Under the pieces are notes generated by a model. It made no database searches and was not told where the DNA came from. It was given only the letters and a program-made list of their open reading frames with translations. Shown one piece after another: positions 8,727 to 16,410 of a stretch of 64,000 nt of DNA. How positions within the stretch are numbered: the stretch's first letter is position 1; each line of letters begins with the position of its first letter. The stretch is taken from assembly GCF_020905295.1 (NCBI RefSeq), contig NZ_JAJJMM010000001.1, forward strand, positions 4,278,001-4,342,000. The letters are read 5' to 3'. A program made the translations under genes and the position numbers. Origin of the DNA: Flavobacterium piscisymbiosum (GTDB lineage Bacteria; Bacteroidota; Bacteroidia; Flavobacteriales; Flavobacteriaceae).

Positions 8727-9020
8727 TTATTTAACCGCTAAAACGTCCAATTTCTCAATAGATGGTGCAGTAGCCAACAATTCAGATGCATTTTCCATTA
8801 ACGCCTTTGCAATCTTACCACCAAGATGTGCTTCTCTGCCTTCTTCATCTGAAAAAGTGTCAAAAATGCCAAATGTAGAAGCGTCAATACGGAACGCATA
8901 CCACGTAACAGTACCTGCTTCTTCATTAGCGAGTGGCAATGCACTTGTGATAAAGGCTTCAACATCTTTTTCTTTTCCTGCTTTAGCTTCTAGTCGAACT
9001 AATAATCCTAATTTTTTCAT
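8727..9020 (-). CDS. Putative quinol/antibiotic-biosynthesis monooxygenase (ABM domain)
   Basis: This 97-residue protein has the dimeric ferredoxin-like ABM fold. It starts MKKLGLLVRLEAKAGKEKDV and has the typical PLANEEAGTVTWYAFRID, FGIFDTFSDEEGREAHLGG and a terminal VLAVK strand. Related proteins (YgiN-like) oxidise quinols or small aromatics without a cofactor. It is cargo between two IS copies, downstream of an AraC regulator on the same strand, with its own promoter. Substrate unknown. Confidence 0.85.
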   Translation of the reverse strand: MKKLGLLVRLEAKAGKEKDVEAFITSALPLANEEAGTVTWYAFRIDASTFGIFDTFSDEEGREAHLGGKIAKALMENASELLATAPSIEKLDVLAVK

Positions 9021-9057
9021 GTCTTTTTATTTTTAAATTAAACCAATTTTGTTTTAA

Positions 9058-9087
9058 CAAATGTAGCACCTTTAAACTTGTGGTGCT
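9058..9087 (-). promoter_or_regulatory. Promoter of the monooxygenase gene with overlapping inverted repeat
   Basis: TACATTTG on the minus strand (9058-9065) fits TAnnTTTG, 38 bp before the start codon. Directly upstream is the inverted repeat AGCACC-N11-GGTGCT (9065-9087). It could be a binding site for the adjacent AraC protein or a terminator for the araC gene. Confidence 0.5.
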
Positions 9088-9120
9088 TTTTTATTTAGTT
9101 CAAAAACTTATGAAAAAAGG

Positions 9121-9981
9121 TCAAGTTTTCATCATGTTTTTTGGACTGTAACCAAATTCGTTTTTAAAGGCTGTGCTAAAATTTGATAAGCTGTCATAAC
9201 CAAAGTCCATATAGATTTCTGATGGGGTTGCTTCATTATTAAGCAATAATTTTTTGGCTTTGTTGAGTCGTTTTAGTTGAAACCATTTTCCTGGAGACTC
9301 TTGATATAATTGTAAAAATTTCCGCTTAAAAGTAGACAGACTCATATTACATAGAAAAGCGACCTCGTCAATATTCAAACTCGTGTACAGATTTTTTTCA
9401 ATGACCATTTTAAAAGATAATTCTCTTTCATTGATTAATAATGAATGTAGATAAACAAAAAAACTTTGCCCATACTTATCAGCCAGATACAGCATAATTT
9501 CTTCAAATTTCAATTCCAGAATCTTTTGAGAGATTGTTTGATTCAAACCATAAATTTGTTGAATAGAATTAATAAAATGGATAATAAAATTGTCTTTTTC
9601 CATAAGGAAATAGGGACTACTGGCCGCTGATTTATTTAAGTCATTTGGGTTAAATAAATGCCCATATTTCAATAAAAAATCATTAATGTTTTTTTGAGAA
9701 AAGAAAAAGAGTAGGCAACTATAACTATTTGCCCCTACAATTTCTGTTGTTAAAAAATTCCCCGATGCAAGAAGCAAGGATTGTGTATCATCGATCGAAA
9801 CGATGTCATTAGAAAAGTGAATGTCCTTTTGTCCGTCCAACAAAAAACTGAATACATTTTTGTTTAGGTTAATCTTATTTTTGGAAACAAGTTTATACGC
9901 CTCGTAGTTAGCAATTTGCAGGTCTGAAGTGTCCGTGTAGTTATTTTCAAATAAATCTTCTGGCAAATTTGTAATGTCCAT
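9121..9981 (-). CDS. AraC-family transcriptional regulator (cargo)
   Basis: This 286-residue protein has an N-terminal ligand-sensing region of about 180 residues, with a cupin-like stretch NVFSFLLDGQKDI. The C-terminal double helix-turn-helix has first HTH IDEVAFLCNMSLSTFKRKF and second HTH PSEIYMDFGYDSLSNFSTAF, ending EFGYSPKNMMK, the usual AraC end. It lies 100 bp upstream of the monooxygenase on the same strand and probably controls it. Coding sequence is AT-richer than the TonB receptor it interrupts, fitting acquisition. Confidence 0.88.
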   Translation of the reverse strand: MDITNLPEDLFENNYTDTSDLQIANYEAYKLVSKNKINLNKNVFSFLLDGQKDIHFSNDIVSIDDTQSLLLASGNFLTTEIVGANSYSCLLFFFSQKNINDFLLKYGHLFNPNDLNKSAASSPYFLMEKDNFIIHFINSIQQIYGLNQTISQKILELKFEEIMLYLADKYGQSFFVYLHSLLINERELSFKMVIEKNLYTSLNIDEVAFLCNMSLSTFKRKFLQLYQESPGKWFQLKRLNKAKKLLLNNEATPSEIYMDFGYDSLSNFSTAFKNEFGYSPKNMMKT

Positions 9982-10089
9982 GATAGTGTTGTTTTAAAAA
10001 ACATTTTGGCATTGTAAATATATTAAAATTCTATTTCAATAATTGTTTGCTCAAGTTTGGATGAATAGGTCGTTTACCCTTGCACACAA

Positions 10090-10209
10090 CGTTCCGGCGC
10101 TTGGCGAGGTTGCGAACTTCGGAACTAATTATTTTCTATTAAAGATAAAATTTCTTGCGAAATGTAAACGTGAATTTACTACAAAATTCGCAATCTTGCC
10201 AAACGCCTG
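10090..10209. repeat. Long imperfect palindrome, attC-like, at the right edge of the cargo
   Basis: The arm GGCGCTTGGCGAGGTTGCGA (from 10096) matches the reverse complement of 10187-10207 at 18 of 21 positions. The loop is about 70 bp. The outer flanks read CACACAACG on the left and CGCCTGTT on the right, immediately followed by IS copy 2. Size and layout recall integron attC sites or a large intergenic palindrome. No integron integrase is present. Confidence 0.55.
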
Positions 10210-10333
10210 TTGAACTAAACCTCCGGTAGCTTTCGCTGCGATGATTTAGTACCTTAGTATTTATTAACGTTTAAATAATTGATAATATGGTAACTAAAAA
10301 AAATCTCCGGAGGAATTAAGAACGAACAAATAT

Positions 10334-11236
10334 TTGAATCGTGCTTGTAATGAAATTACAGGTTTTTCTGAACTTCTGCATCGTTTTGAGCGAAATATTT
10401 CTATTTTAGGACGAAGCAAACGCACTTTTGAAAATTATTCGCGCCATGTGGCCGCAATGGTACTTCATTTTGGTGCTTTACCAACCGAATTACATCCCGA
10501 ACAAGTTAAAGATTATCTCTTTGAACTGCAACAACGTTCCAATTCACCTTCGCAATCGTATTTTAAACACACTGTTTACGGACTTCGATTTCTTTTAAAA
10601 ACAGAGAATTTACCTTACGATTATCTTCATTTACCATCGATTCCTAAAGAAAAGAAACTTCCTGTAATTCTGAGTAGGGAAGAGATATGGAAGATGCTTC
10701 AACATGCCGATTTGCTCAAACATCGCATTTTAATTGGATTGATTTATAGTTGCGGACTACGTTGTATGGAAGTTCGAAATATTGAATTAAAGCATCTGGA
10801 TTTTGATAGAAAACTACTTCATATTGTTCAAAGTAAATGCAAAAAAGATCGTTATGTTCCCTTATCAGATCATATCATTCGGGGTGTAAAAAGGTATATT
10901 TCAGCCGAACATCCTACCACATTTTTATTTACAGGCAACACCAAAGACGCCAAAGGTTTTGATTCTCGTTACAGTCAGCGTGGCGTACAATGGGCGATTC
11001 AATCGGTTTGTAAAAAAGCAGGCATTTTAAAAGATGTGCATACGCATACATTGCGCCACAGCTATGCTACGCATTTGCTCGAAGATGGTGTAAATATTCT
11101 TCAAGTTCAGAAACTGCTGGGTCATGAACGCGTGGAGACGACGATGGAATATTTGCATGTTTGCCAGCTCGAAAACCAAAAAGTACACAGTCCAATTGAT
11201 ACCGTTTTTGCTTTATGCAGCCGCAGTGGGAAGTAG
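10334..11236 (+). CDS. Tyrosine recombinase of the IS, copy 2
   Basis: The protein is identical (300 residues) to that at 6396-7298, with the same R/H-x-x-R/H/Y residues (GLRCMEV, HTLRHSY, LLGHERVETTMEYLH). It probably works with the overlapping HUH transposase, perhaps resolving or circularising transposition products. The pairing of the two enzyme types in one small IS is the notable point. Confidence 0.9.
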   Translation: MNRACNEITGFSELLHRFERNISILGRSKRTFENYSRHVAAMVLHFGALPTELHPEQVKDYLFELQQRSNSPSQSYFKHTVYGLRFLLKTENLPYDYLHLPSIPKEKKLPVILSREEIWKMLQHADLLKHRILIGLIYSCGLRCMEVRNIELKHLDFDRKLLHIVQSKCKKDRYVPLSDHIIRGVKRYISAEHPTTFLFTGNTKDAKGFDSRYSQRGVQWAIQSVCKKAGILKDVHTHTLRHSYATHLLEDGVNILQVQKLLGHERVETTMEYLHVCQLENQKVHSPIDTVFALCSRSGK

Positions 11237-12312
11237 CCGATGTGCTGAGAAAAGTCGATTTGTCCAACCAAAACTTTACCGTTCATCAAGAAAAAACGTT
11301 AAGAGCATTGACTTTGTGCCGAACTGCTGCTTTGGGCGGACATGTAGATGCTTGTGATGCTTGTGGCAACATTAGTATTAGTTACAACAGTTGTCGCAAT
11401 AGGCATTGCCCGAAATGTCAAGGTCATAAACGTGAAGAATGGATTCAGGCACGTGAGCAGGATTTGTTGCCTTGTTCGTACTATCATTTGGTTTTTACCC
11501 TTCCAGATTCGCTTAATGGATTAGCGATTGCACATCCAAAAATCGTTTATAAAATCTTGTTTGATTCTGTTTGGTCGACATTAAATCAATTCGGAAAAAC
11601 GGAAGGTTTGCAACTAGGAATGATTGCGATTTTACATACCTGGGGACAAAATTTAAGTTTACATCCACATTTACACTGCATTATTCCTGGTGGTGGAATT
11701 GATGCCAACGGTAAATGGAAACGCAAGATAAAAACCGATAAATACTTATTTGCAGTAAAAGCGTTAAGCAAGGTTTTTCGAGCAAAATTTGTTGCCTTGT
11801 TACGTAAAGAAAAGCTTGCCGATGCTCATGTTTTGCAAAGTTTATTTGATAAAAATTGGGTGGTTTATGCCAAACGCCCATTTGGAGGTCCCAAACAAGT
11901 AATCGAATATTTAGGAAGATACACCCATAAAGTTGCCATCAGCAATCATCGGATTAAAAATGTAACAAATCAAGAAGTTACCATTGCTTATAAAGATTAT
12001 AAAGACGCAAGTAAAACTAAGCAACTCACCTTAAAAAACGAAGAGTTTACAAGGCGTTTTAGTCTTCATATTTTACCCAAACGTTTTGTAAGAATCAGGC
12101 ATTACGGTATTTTAAGTAGCAGTTGGAAACGTGGCAAACTGCAACAATTACAACAAGATTTAAATATCATTCGACCTGAAATCGAAACCAAAACGCAACT
12201 TAAAAAATGTTATTGTTGTAAAGTTGGAAATCTGGTTACGTTACATGTCTTTGGGCAACGAGGTCCGCCAAAAGCATATCTTATCGAGAATACACTTGCC
12301 TATGTGAATTAG
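11215..12312 (+). CDS. IS91-family HUH transposase, copy 2 (intact)
   Basis: This 365-residue rolling-circle-type transposase has a zinc-finger N-terminus (Cys at CDACG, CRNRHCPKC), the HUH pair in HPHLHCIIPGGG, the catalytic-Tyr region YLGRYTHKVAISNHRI, and a C-terminal Cys cluster KKCYCCKVGNLVTLHVFG. It is full length, unlike copy 1. The start overlaps the recombinase gene by 22 bp, indicating one transcript. Confidence 0.92.
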   Translation: MQPQWEVADVLRKVDLSNQNFTVHQEKTLRALTLCRTAALGGHVDACDACGNISISYNSCRNRHCPKCQGHKREEWIQAREQDLLPCSYYHLVFTLPDSLNGLAIAHPKIVYKILFDSVWSTLNQFGKTEGLQLGMIAILHTWGQNLSLHPHLHCIIPGGGIDANGKWKRKIKTDKYLFAVKALSKVFRAKFVALLRKEKLADAHVLQSLFDKNWVVYAKRPFGGPKQVIEYLGRYTHKVAISNHRIKNVTNQEVTIAYKDYKDASKTKQLTLKNEEFTRRFSLHILPKRFVRIRHYGILSSSWKRGKLQQLQQDLNIIRPEIETKTQLKKCYCCKVGNLVTLHVFGQRGPPKAYLIENTLAYVN

Positions 12313-12535
12313 TTTTTACGGGTAAGGGAACTTGTATTTAATTGCGTCGGTAAATCGAAAAATAACAATAAGACAGCACAAGTTCAACCATAAAAAAAGC
12401 AGTAATCGTAAAATTACTGCTCGTATATCTTAAAGCTACACTTCGAAAACTCCATAATACGTATTAAGCTTCCTGCGGTTCCGTTCAACGGGCTTTCATC
12501 TCGTGCCCTCCGGGCAAGACGAAAGCTTAGTTATT

Positions 12536-13716
12536 TCTGGCAGTGGCCGGTTTGGAATAAAGAAAGTTATTACTTCATTTCAAATTCAAATCTGGATGCC
12601 AAAAACAGTTTGAAAACAAGAATATATTACGACAAATTTAAAAACACACTCAATAGTTATGATGATAAAACCTATTCCACCCAGACAAAGGGATATGCTT
12701 TTCAGAGTCTTTACGATGATTATACCTATGGAGGAAATGTAGAATATAACACGCAGATTATTCCCAAAAATGATTTCAAAATTGCCGTGCATTTTAAAGA
12801 AGATGTGCACCGCGAAAACAATCTGGGTGAACCAGTGCGTCATTTTATAGACAATACAATATTGGTAGGAATTGAAGATGTTTATAAAGTCACTAATAAA
12901 TTTACAGTAATTCCGGGAGTGAGCTATAACATAAGAAAAAATATTCAGGCCCAGGATTATACCAGCGCTACCAAAATAATTTCTAATTATCCCTCTGCTG
13001 ATGCAAGTGATGCTTATAATGCACAAGTTGGGGTATTTTACGAGTTAAACCAGGATCAAAAGGCAGGGGCAACCGTTTCGCAGAAAACCAGATTTGCTAC
13101 AATCAAAGACCGTTATTCGTACAGAATGGGAACTGCCATTCCCAATCCTGATTTAAAACCCGAGACAGCCATAAACTATGAGGTAAATTATACGGCAAAG
13201 TTTTTTGAAAGACTCACTTTCCAGACGGCTTTGTTTTACAGTACCATTACTGATGCGATTTTAAGTGTAAGTAATGTGCAGCCAGGAAAAGCGCAGATGC
13301 AGAATTTTGGCAAGGCCCAGTACAGCGGTATTGAGCTACAGGCGGATTATTCCATTTTGGAAAACCTGTCCCTGAATGTAAATTACACCTATATTGAAAG
13401 AAAGAATATGACAAGCCCGGAGGTTCATTTCACTGATGTGCCGGGTACAAAGGTAATGGGGACACTGGAGTACCAGCCTTTGAAAGTTCTAAGGTTAATT
13501 GCCAATGCCGAGTTTAATTCTTCCAGATATAGCACCAGTTACGGAACTGCGGTTGCGGACTACACCCTTTTAAATTTCTATGCTTCGGGCAGGATACTAA
13601 AAAACTTCAGCCTTGATGCCGGATTAAATAATATATTGGACAGAAATTACAGCCTTGTGGAAGGGTTTCCCGAAGAAGGGCGAAATTTCTTTGTAACGCT
13701 TCGTTTTTTTAATTAA
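12536..13716 (+). pseudogene. TonB-dependent receptor, C-terminal barrel half
   Basis: This half continues from the insertion edge with a WQWPVWNKESYYFIS-type strand. It is a run of amphipathic beta strands with aromatic ends, the TonB-receptor region NYTYIERKNM and NNILDRNYSLVEGFPEEG, and a C-terminal Phe-Phe-Asn close to the usual terminal aromatic. It has no start signal of its own, so it is probably not produced unless transcription and translation restart. The stop is 24 bp before the peroxidase start, so the insertion may also be polar on the genes that follow. Confidence 0.88.
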
Positions 13717-13740
13717 TTTTTGATGCTAAAAGGATCATTA

Positions 13741-14841
13741 ATGCCTATACAATCCCATTATAAAAAACTCACCCTGTTACTAGTGCTGGTGACCGCCGCT
13801 ATATTCATTGCGGCCACTTCTGCAGTGCCTGTATGTACAGATCCGTATAAACTGGAATATCCGGATTATTTTGGCAACCGGATCAGTATCCCGGCGAGCA
13901 ATCCCACTACCAGACAGGGCGTTTATCTGGGAAGGATGCTGTTTTATGAAACCAGGCTTTCATCGAGCAAAACAATTTCCTGCGCGAGCTGCCATCAGCA
14001 GAAACTGGCATTCACCGACGGGAAAGCTTTTAGTGCGGGAATAGACAGGCCCACCAGGCGCAATGCCATGTCCCTGAAAAACCTTCTCTGGGTGCGAAAC
14101 TTTTTTTGGGACGGCAGGGCAAAAGGATTGGAAGCCCAGGCAAAGGTCCCGCTTGGCGATCCGCATGAAATGGGAAATTATCTGGATAGGGCCGTTAAGG
14201 AGCTTCAGAAAACAAAGCTATATCCCGGGCTATTCAGGGAGGCTTTCGGAACGCCGGTAGTCACAGCGGACCGCATTGCAATGGCAATCGCCCAGTTTGA
14301 GCGCACATTGATTTCAGCGAACTCTAATTATGATAAATACCTGCGGGGCCAGTACAAGCCAACAGATCACGAGCTCAGTGGAATGGAACTGTTTATGAAT
14401 TCCGCTGATGCAGGCAAAAACATCAGGGGCGCCAGCTGCGCGCAGTGCCATGGCACCCCTAAAATGTATATGGAATTATTCCATAACAACGGCCTTGACA
14501 GTGTTCCAAAAGACCTGGGGCGGGAAGAGCTGACAGGAATGCCCAATGACAGGGGACGCTTTCGGGTGGTAACGCTTCGAAACATTGCCCTCACCGCCCC
14601 ATACATGCACGACGGAAGGTTTAAAAACCTTCAGCAGGTGCTGGATCATTACAATGAGCATATCCAGCCAAGCCGGACTTTAAGCCTGTCTTTGGTAAAC
14701 CGGCCTAACGATGTGGGAGGCAAAAGCCTTGGGCTCACGGCAGGTGAAAAATCAGATATCATCAGTTTTCTCAATATGCTCACGGATTCCACCTTTACAA
14801 ACAATCCAAAGTTTTCCGACCCACATCTAATTCAAAAGTAA
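13741..14841 (+). CDS. Di-haem cytochrome c peroxidase (MauG/CcpA family)
   Basis: This periplasmic enzyme of 366 residues has two haem c motifs, C81-x-x-C84-H85 (CASCH) and C233-x-x-C236-H237 (CAQCH), and a signal peptide in KKLTLLLVLVTAAIFIAAT. Conserved segments include GRMLFYETRLSSSKTISCASC, FWDGRAKGLEAQ and TLRNIALTAPYMHDGRF. It reduces peroxide with electrons from small cytochromes, or modifies a partner in MauG-like roles. I chose ATG 13741 over ATG 13723 because AAAGGA lies suitably upstream. It lies directly behind the interrupted receptor, so its expression may suffer. Confidence 0.9.
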   Translation: MPIQSHYKKLTLLLVLVTAAIFIAATSAVPVCTDPYKLEYPDYFGNRISIPASNPTTRQGVYLGRMLFYETRLSSSKTISCASCHQQKLAFTDGKAFSAGIDRPTRRNAMSLKNLLWVRNFFWDGRAKGLEAQAKVPLGDPHEMGNYLDRAVKELQKTKLYPGLFREAFGTPVVTADRIAMAIAQFERTLISANSNYDKYLRGQYKPTDHELSGMELFMNSADAGKNIRGASCAQCHGTPKMYMELFHNNGLDSVPKDLGREELTGMPNDRGRFRVVTLRNIALTAPYMHDGRFKNLQQVLDHYNEHIQPSRTLSLSLVNRPNDVGGKSLGLTAGEKSDIISFLNMLTDSTFTNNPKFSDPHLIQK

Positions 14842-14889
14842 ATGTCTTGATTTTATAGCGCTTACAGCTTAACTATTCAAATAACAAAA

Positions 14890-15405
14890 ATGAAAAAATA
14901 TCCTTTATCCCGTATTATTTTAATCTTCTTATTTTTAGTAATCTTTTTGCAGAATATTTCCGCGCAAAGTGTTGTGAAGCAAGCAGTAGTAAAAGTGGAG
15001 GGAGAAGTTTTAAAGCCCATGTCGCTGGGCATGTTGGATCTGGCAAAGATGAAACGCGTGGAAGCCACCATGAAAGACCGCGATGGGAAGTTGCAGCAGT
15101 ATTCAGGGGTACCCGTGTTTGAAATACTGCAGTTGGCCGGGGTCACTGTTGGAAAAGAGCTCAAAGGGGAAAACCTTGCCAAGTACCTGCTGGTCAGATG
15201 CAGCGATGGCTATGAGGTGGTTTTCTCTTTGGCAGAACTGGATCCGAGTTTTACAAACCGGGTTATTATTTTAGCAGACTCAAATGACGGAAAACCCTTA
15301 GCAGATGGGATAGGGCCATTTCGTTTGGTTGTCCCCGATGAGAACAAACCGGCCCGATCGGCGCACGAGGTTACCCATTTAATTATCCGGTTTGCGAAAG
15401 ATTAA
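14890..15405 (+). CDS. Molybdopterin-binding-fold secreted protein (sulfite-oxidase-like domain)
   Basis: This 171-residue protein has a signal peptide (IILIFLFLVIFLQNISAQ). The mature part resembles the small end of the oxidoreductase molybdopterin-binding domain: VKVEGEVLKPMSLGMLDLA, YSGVPVFEILQLAGV, CSDGYEVVFSLAELDP, and DGIGPFRLVVPDENKPARS. It is much shorter than sulfite oxidase or MsrP (about 330), and the Cys ligand for molybdenum is not in the usual context, so it may bind no cofactor. It lies 48 bp after the peroxidase and is likely part of the same operon. Confidence 0.8.
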   Translation: MKKYPLSRIILIFLFLVIFLQNISAQSVVKQAVVKVEGEVLKPMSLGMLDLAKMKRVEATMKDRDGKLQQYSGVPVFEILQLAGVTVGKELKGENLAKYLLVRCSDGYEVVFSLAELDPSFTNRVIILADSNDGKPLADGIGPFRLVVPDENKPARSAHEVTHLIIRFAKD

Positions 15406-15487
15406 ACAGTTTTAAATATAATTGTTCTTTTTCAGTTAAATTATACTAGATTTCTTATATTTATATCCAATCAATAATTTAAGCAAG

Positions 15488-15678
15488 ATGCAGGAAGGTA
15501 AAGTAAAATTTATAATGAAGAGAAAGGTTTTGGATTTATAACACCAAAGGATGGCGGCAGTGAAATCTTTGTTCATGCCACAGGTCTGTCGGAAAGCATC
15601 CGTGAGAACGACGAGGTGCGTTACGAGGTAGAACAGGGTAAAAAAGGCCCCAACGCAGTAAATGTGGTTGTGGTCTAA
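15488..15678 (+). pseudogene. Cold-shock protein, frameshifted
   Basis: The start MQEGKVKF is followed in another frame by YNEEKGFGFITPKDGG and EIFVHATGLSESIRENDEV, then EVEQGKKGPNAVNVVVV. These are the RNP1 and RNP2 motifs of a 64-residue CspA-type RNA chaperone. One T appears to be missing after position 15511 (AAATTTATAAT in place of AAATTTTATAAT), giving a premature stop after 17 codons. Everything else, including the terminator, is intact. A sequencing error is possible and a recent mutation equally so. Confidence 0.85.
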
Positions 15679-15699
15679 TATTCTTAAAAAAAAACAAAC

Positions 15700-15732
15700 A
15701 AAAAAGCATCTGTAAAGCAGATGCTTTTTTTG
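15700..15732 (+). terminator. Rho-independent terminator behind the cold-shock gene
   Basis: A perfect 8-bp stem, AGCATCTG (15705-15712) and CAGATGCT (15718-15725), with a five-base loop, is followed by a run of T. It is one of the clearest terminators in the window. Confidence 0.85.
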
Positions 15733-16241
15733 TTATACACTTTTATGGTCAAAGGATAAAGTAACTTTATTATGATCTTAAATTTGGCATAATGAAATTT
15801 GATTGGGTTATATGAGCCCTAGCGCTGCAATCTTAAATTTAATTACAGTTTGTGGTCGTGAAATCGTCTATTGCTCAATATTGAACAAAAAGAAATTACA
15901 ATGTTATGTGTCTGCTGCTGCAGCCCTAGTTAATTGTCAATATTTATTTCATATGATAAAATGGAAAACCCGCCCAATACAGAAAATGCATCAGGCGGGG
16001 TGTCCATAAACATAATCTTCCATTTTATGTTTACTTAAGTTATCTAAAGGGCTGCAAGGCTCTTTTTGGGTTGTTTTAAAGTCTTTAAACTTCAAAACTT
16101 AAAGGATGGGCATCGCTGCAAAGTCAAAGGTGTGCTTTCCCGACCGGTTGTGGTTACAGCCTGTGGGTATGTTATTACACAATTCGCATTCTTAATATTT
16201 AGTCTTGACCGATGCAAGATATTATTTTTAGGTTTAATATT
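15733..16241. other. Intergenic region, no gene supported
   Basis: AT-rich stretch. A short inverted repeat, ACCCGCC and GGCGGGGT, is separated by about 20 bp near 15.97-16.0 kb. No ORF here resembles a protein. It ends in repeat copy C. Confidence 0.45.
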
Positions 16242-16354
16242 ATTTTTTAGGAGCTTTTCCCGCTATTCGTTGCAATCTTTTGTGCCGAACCCCGGCACAA
16301 AAGGATTTCCACTGCACACGAGCGAAGCGAACTGGCGAAGCAATCGGGGCTAGG
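16242..16354 (+). repeat. Dispersed palindromic repeat, copy C (long form)
   Basis: This is the full form: TTTTTTAGGAGC, CCCGCTATTCGTTGCAATC, the hairpin TTTTGTGCC/GGCACAAAA, GGATTTCCACTGCA, then CACGAGCGAAGCGAACTGG with GCGAAGCAATCGGGGCTAGG. It is nearly identical to copy D at 22.97 kb over more than 90 bp. Confidence 0.9.
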
Positions 16355-16410
16355 TTGTGACAGATGCTACAAAACCAACACAGGTATCTAAACAAAAAAA
16401 CTAATATACA

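Larger units (their letters stand above)
6271..12535 (+). mobile_element. Composite element: two direct IS copies flanking a monooxygenase/AraC cargo
   Basis: Two copies of the same 2.33 kb IS in the same orientation bracket about 1.6 kb of cargo and together interrupt the TonB receptor gene. The outer junctions are the two receptor halves, so the whole unit occupies a single insertion point. GTT occurs at both outer edges. One explanation is a single resident IS into which a circle of IS plus cargo recombined. Another is one-step transposition of the composite. Confidence 0.8.
10209..12535 (+). mobile_element. IS91-like insertion sequence with tyrosine recombinase, copy 2 (intact)
   Basis: This copy is 2327 bp and identical to copy 1 as far as compared, except for the missing AT. 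Its left flank is the cargo palindrome and its right flank is the second half of the TonB receptor gene. Both ORFs are intact, so it may be able to mobilise itself and act on copy 1. Confidence 0.85.

Noticed and set aside
8600..10208. Antibiotic-resistance cargo in the composite element
   Set aside because: The cargo encodes an ABM monooxygenase and an AraC regulator; despite the domain's name, no known resistance gene is present.
10090..10209. A true integron
   Set aside because: No IntI-type integrase: the tyrosine recombinases belong to the IS, and only one palindrome is present.
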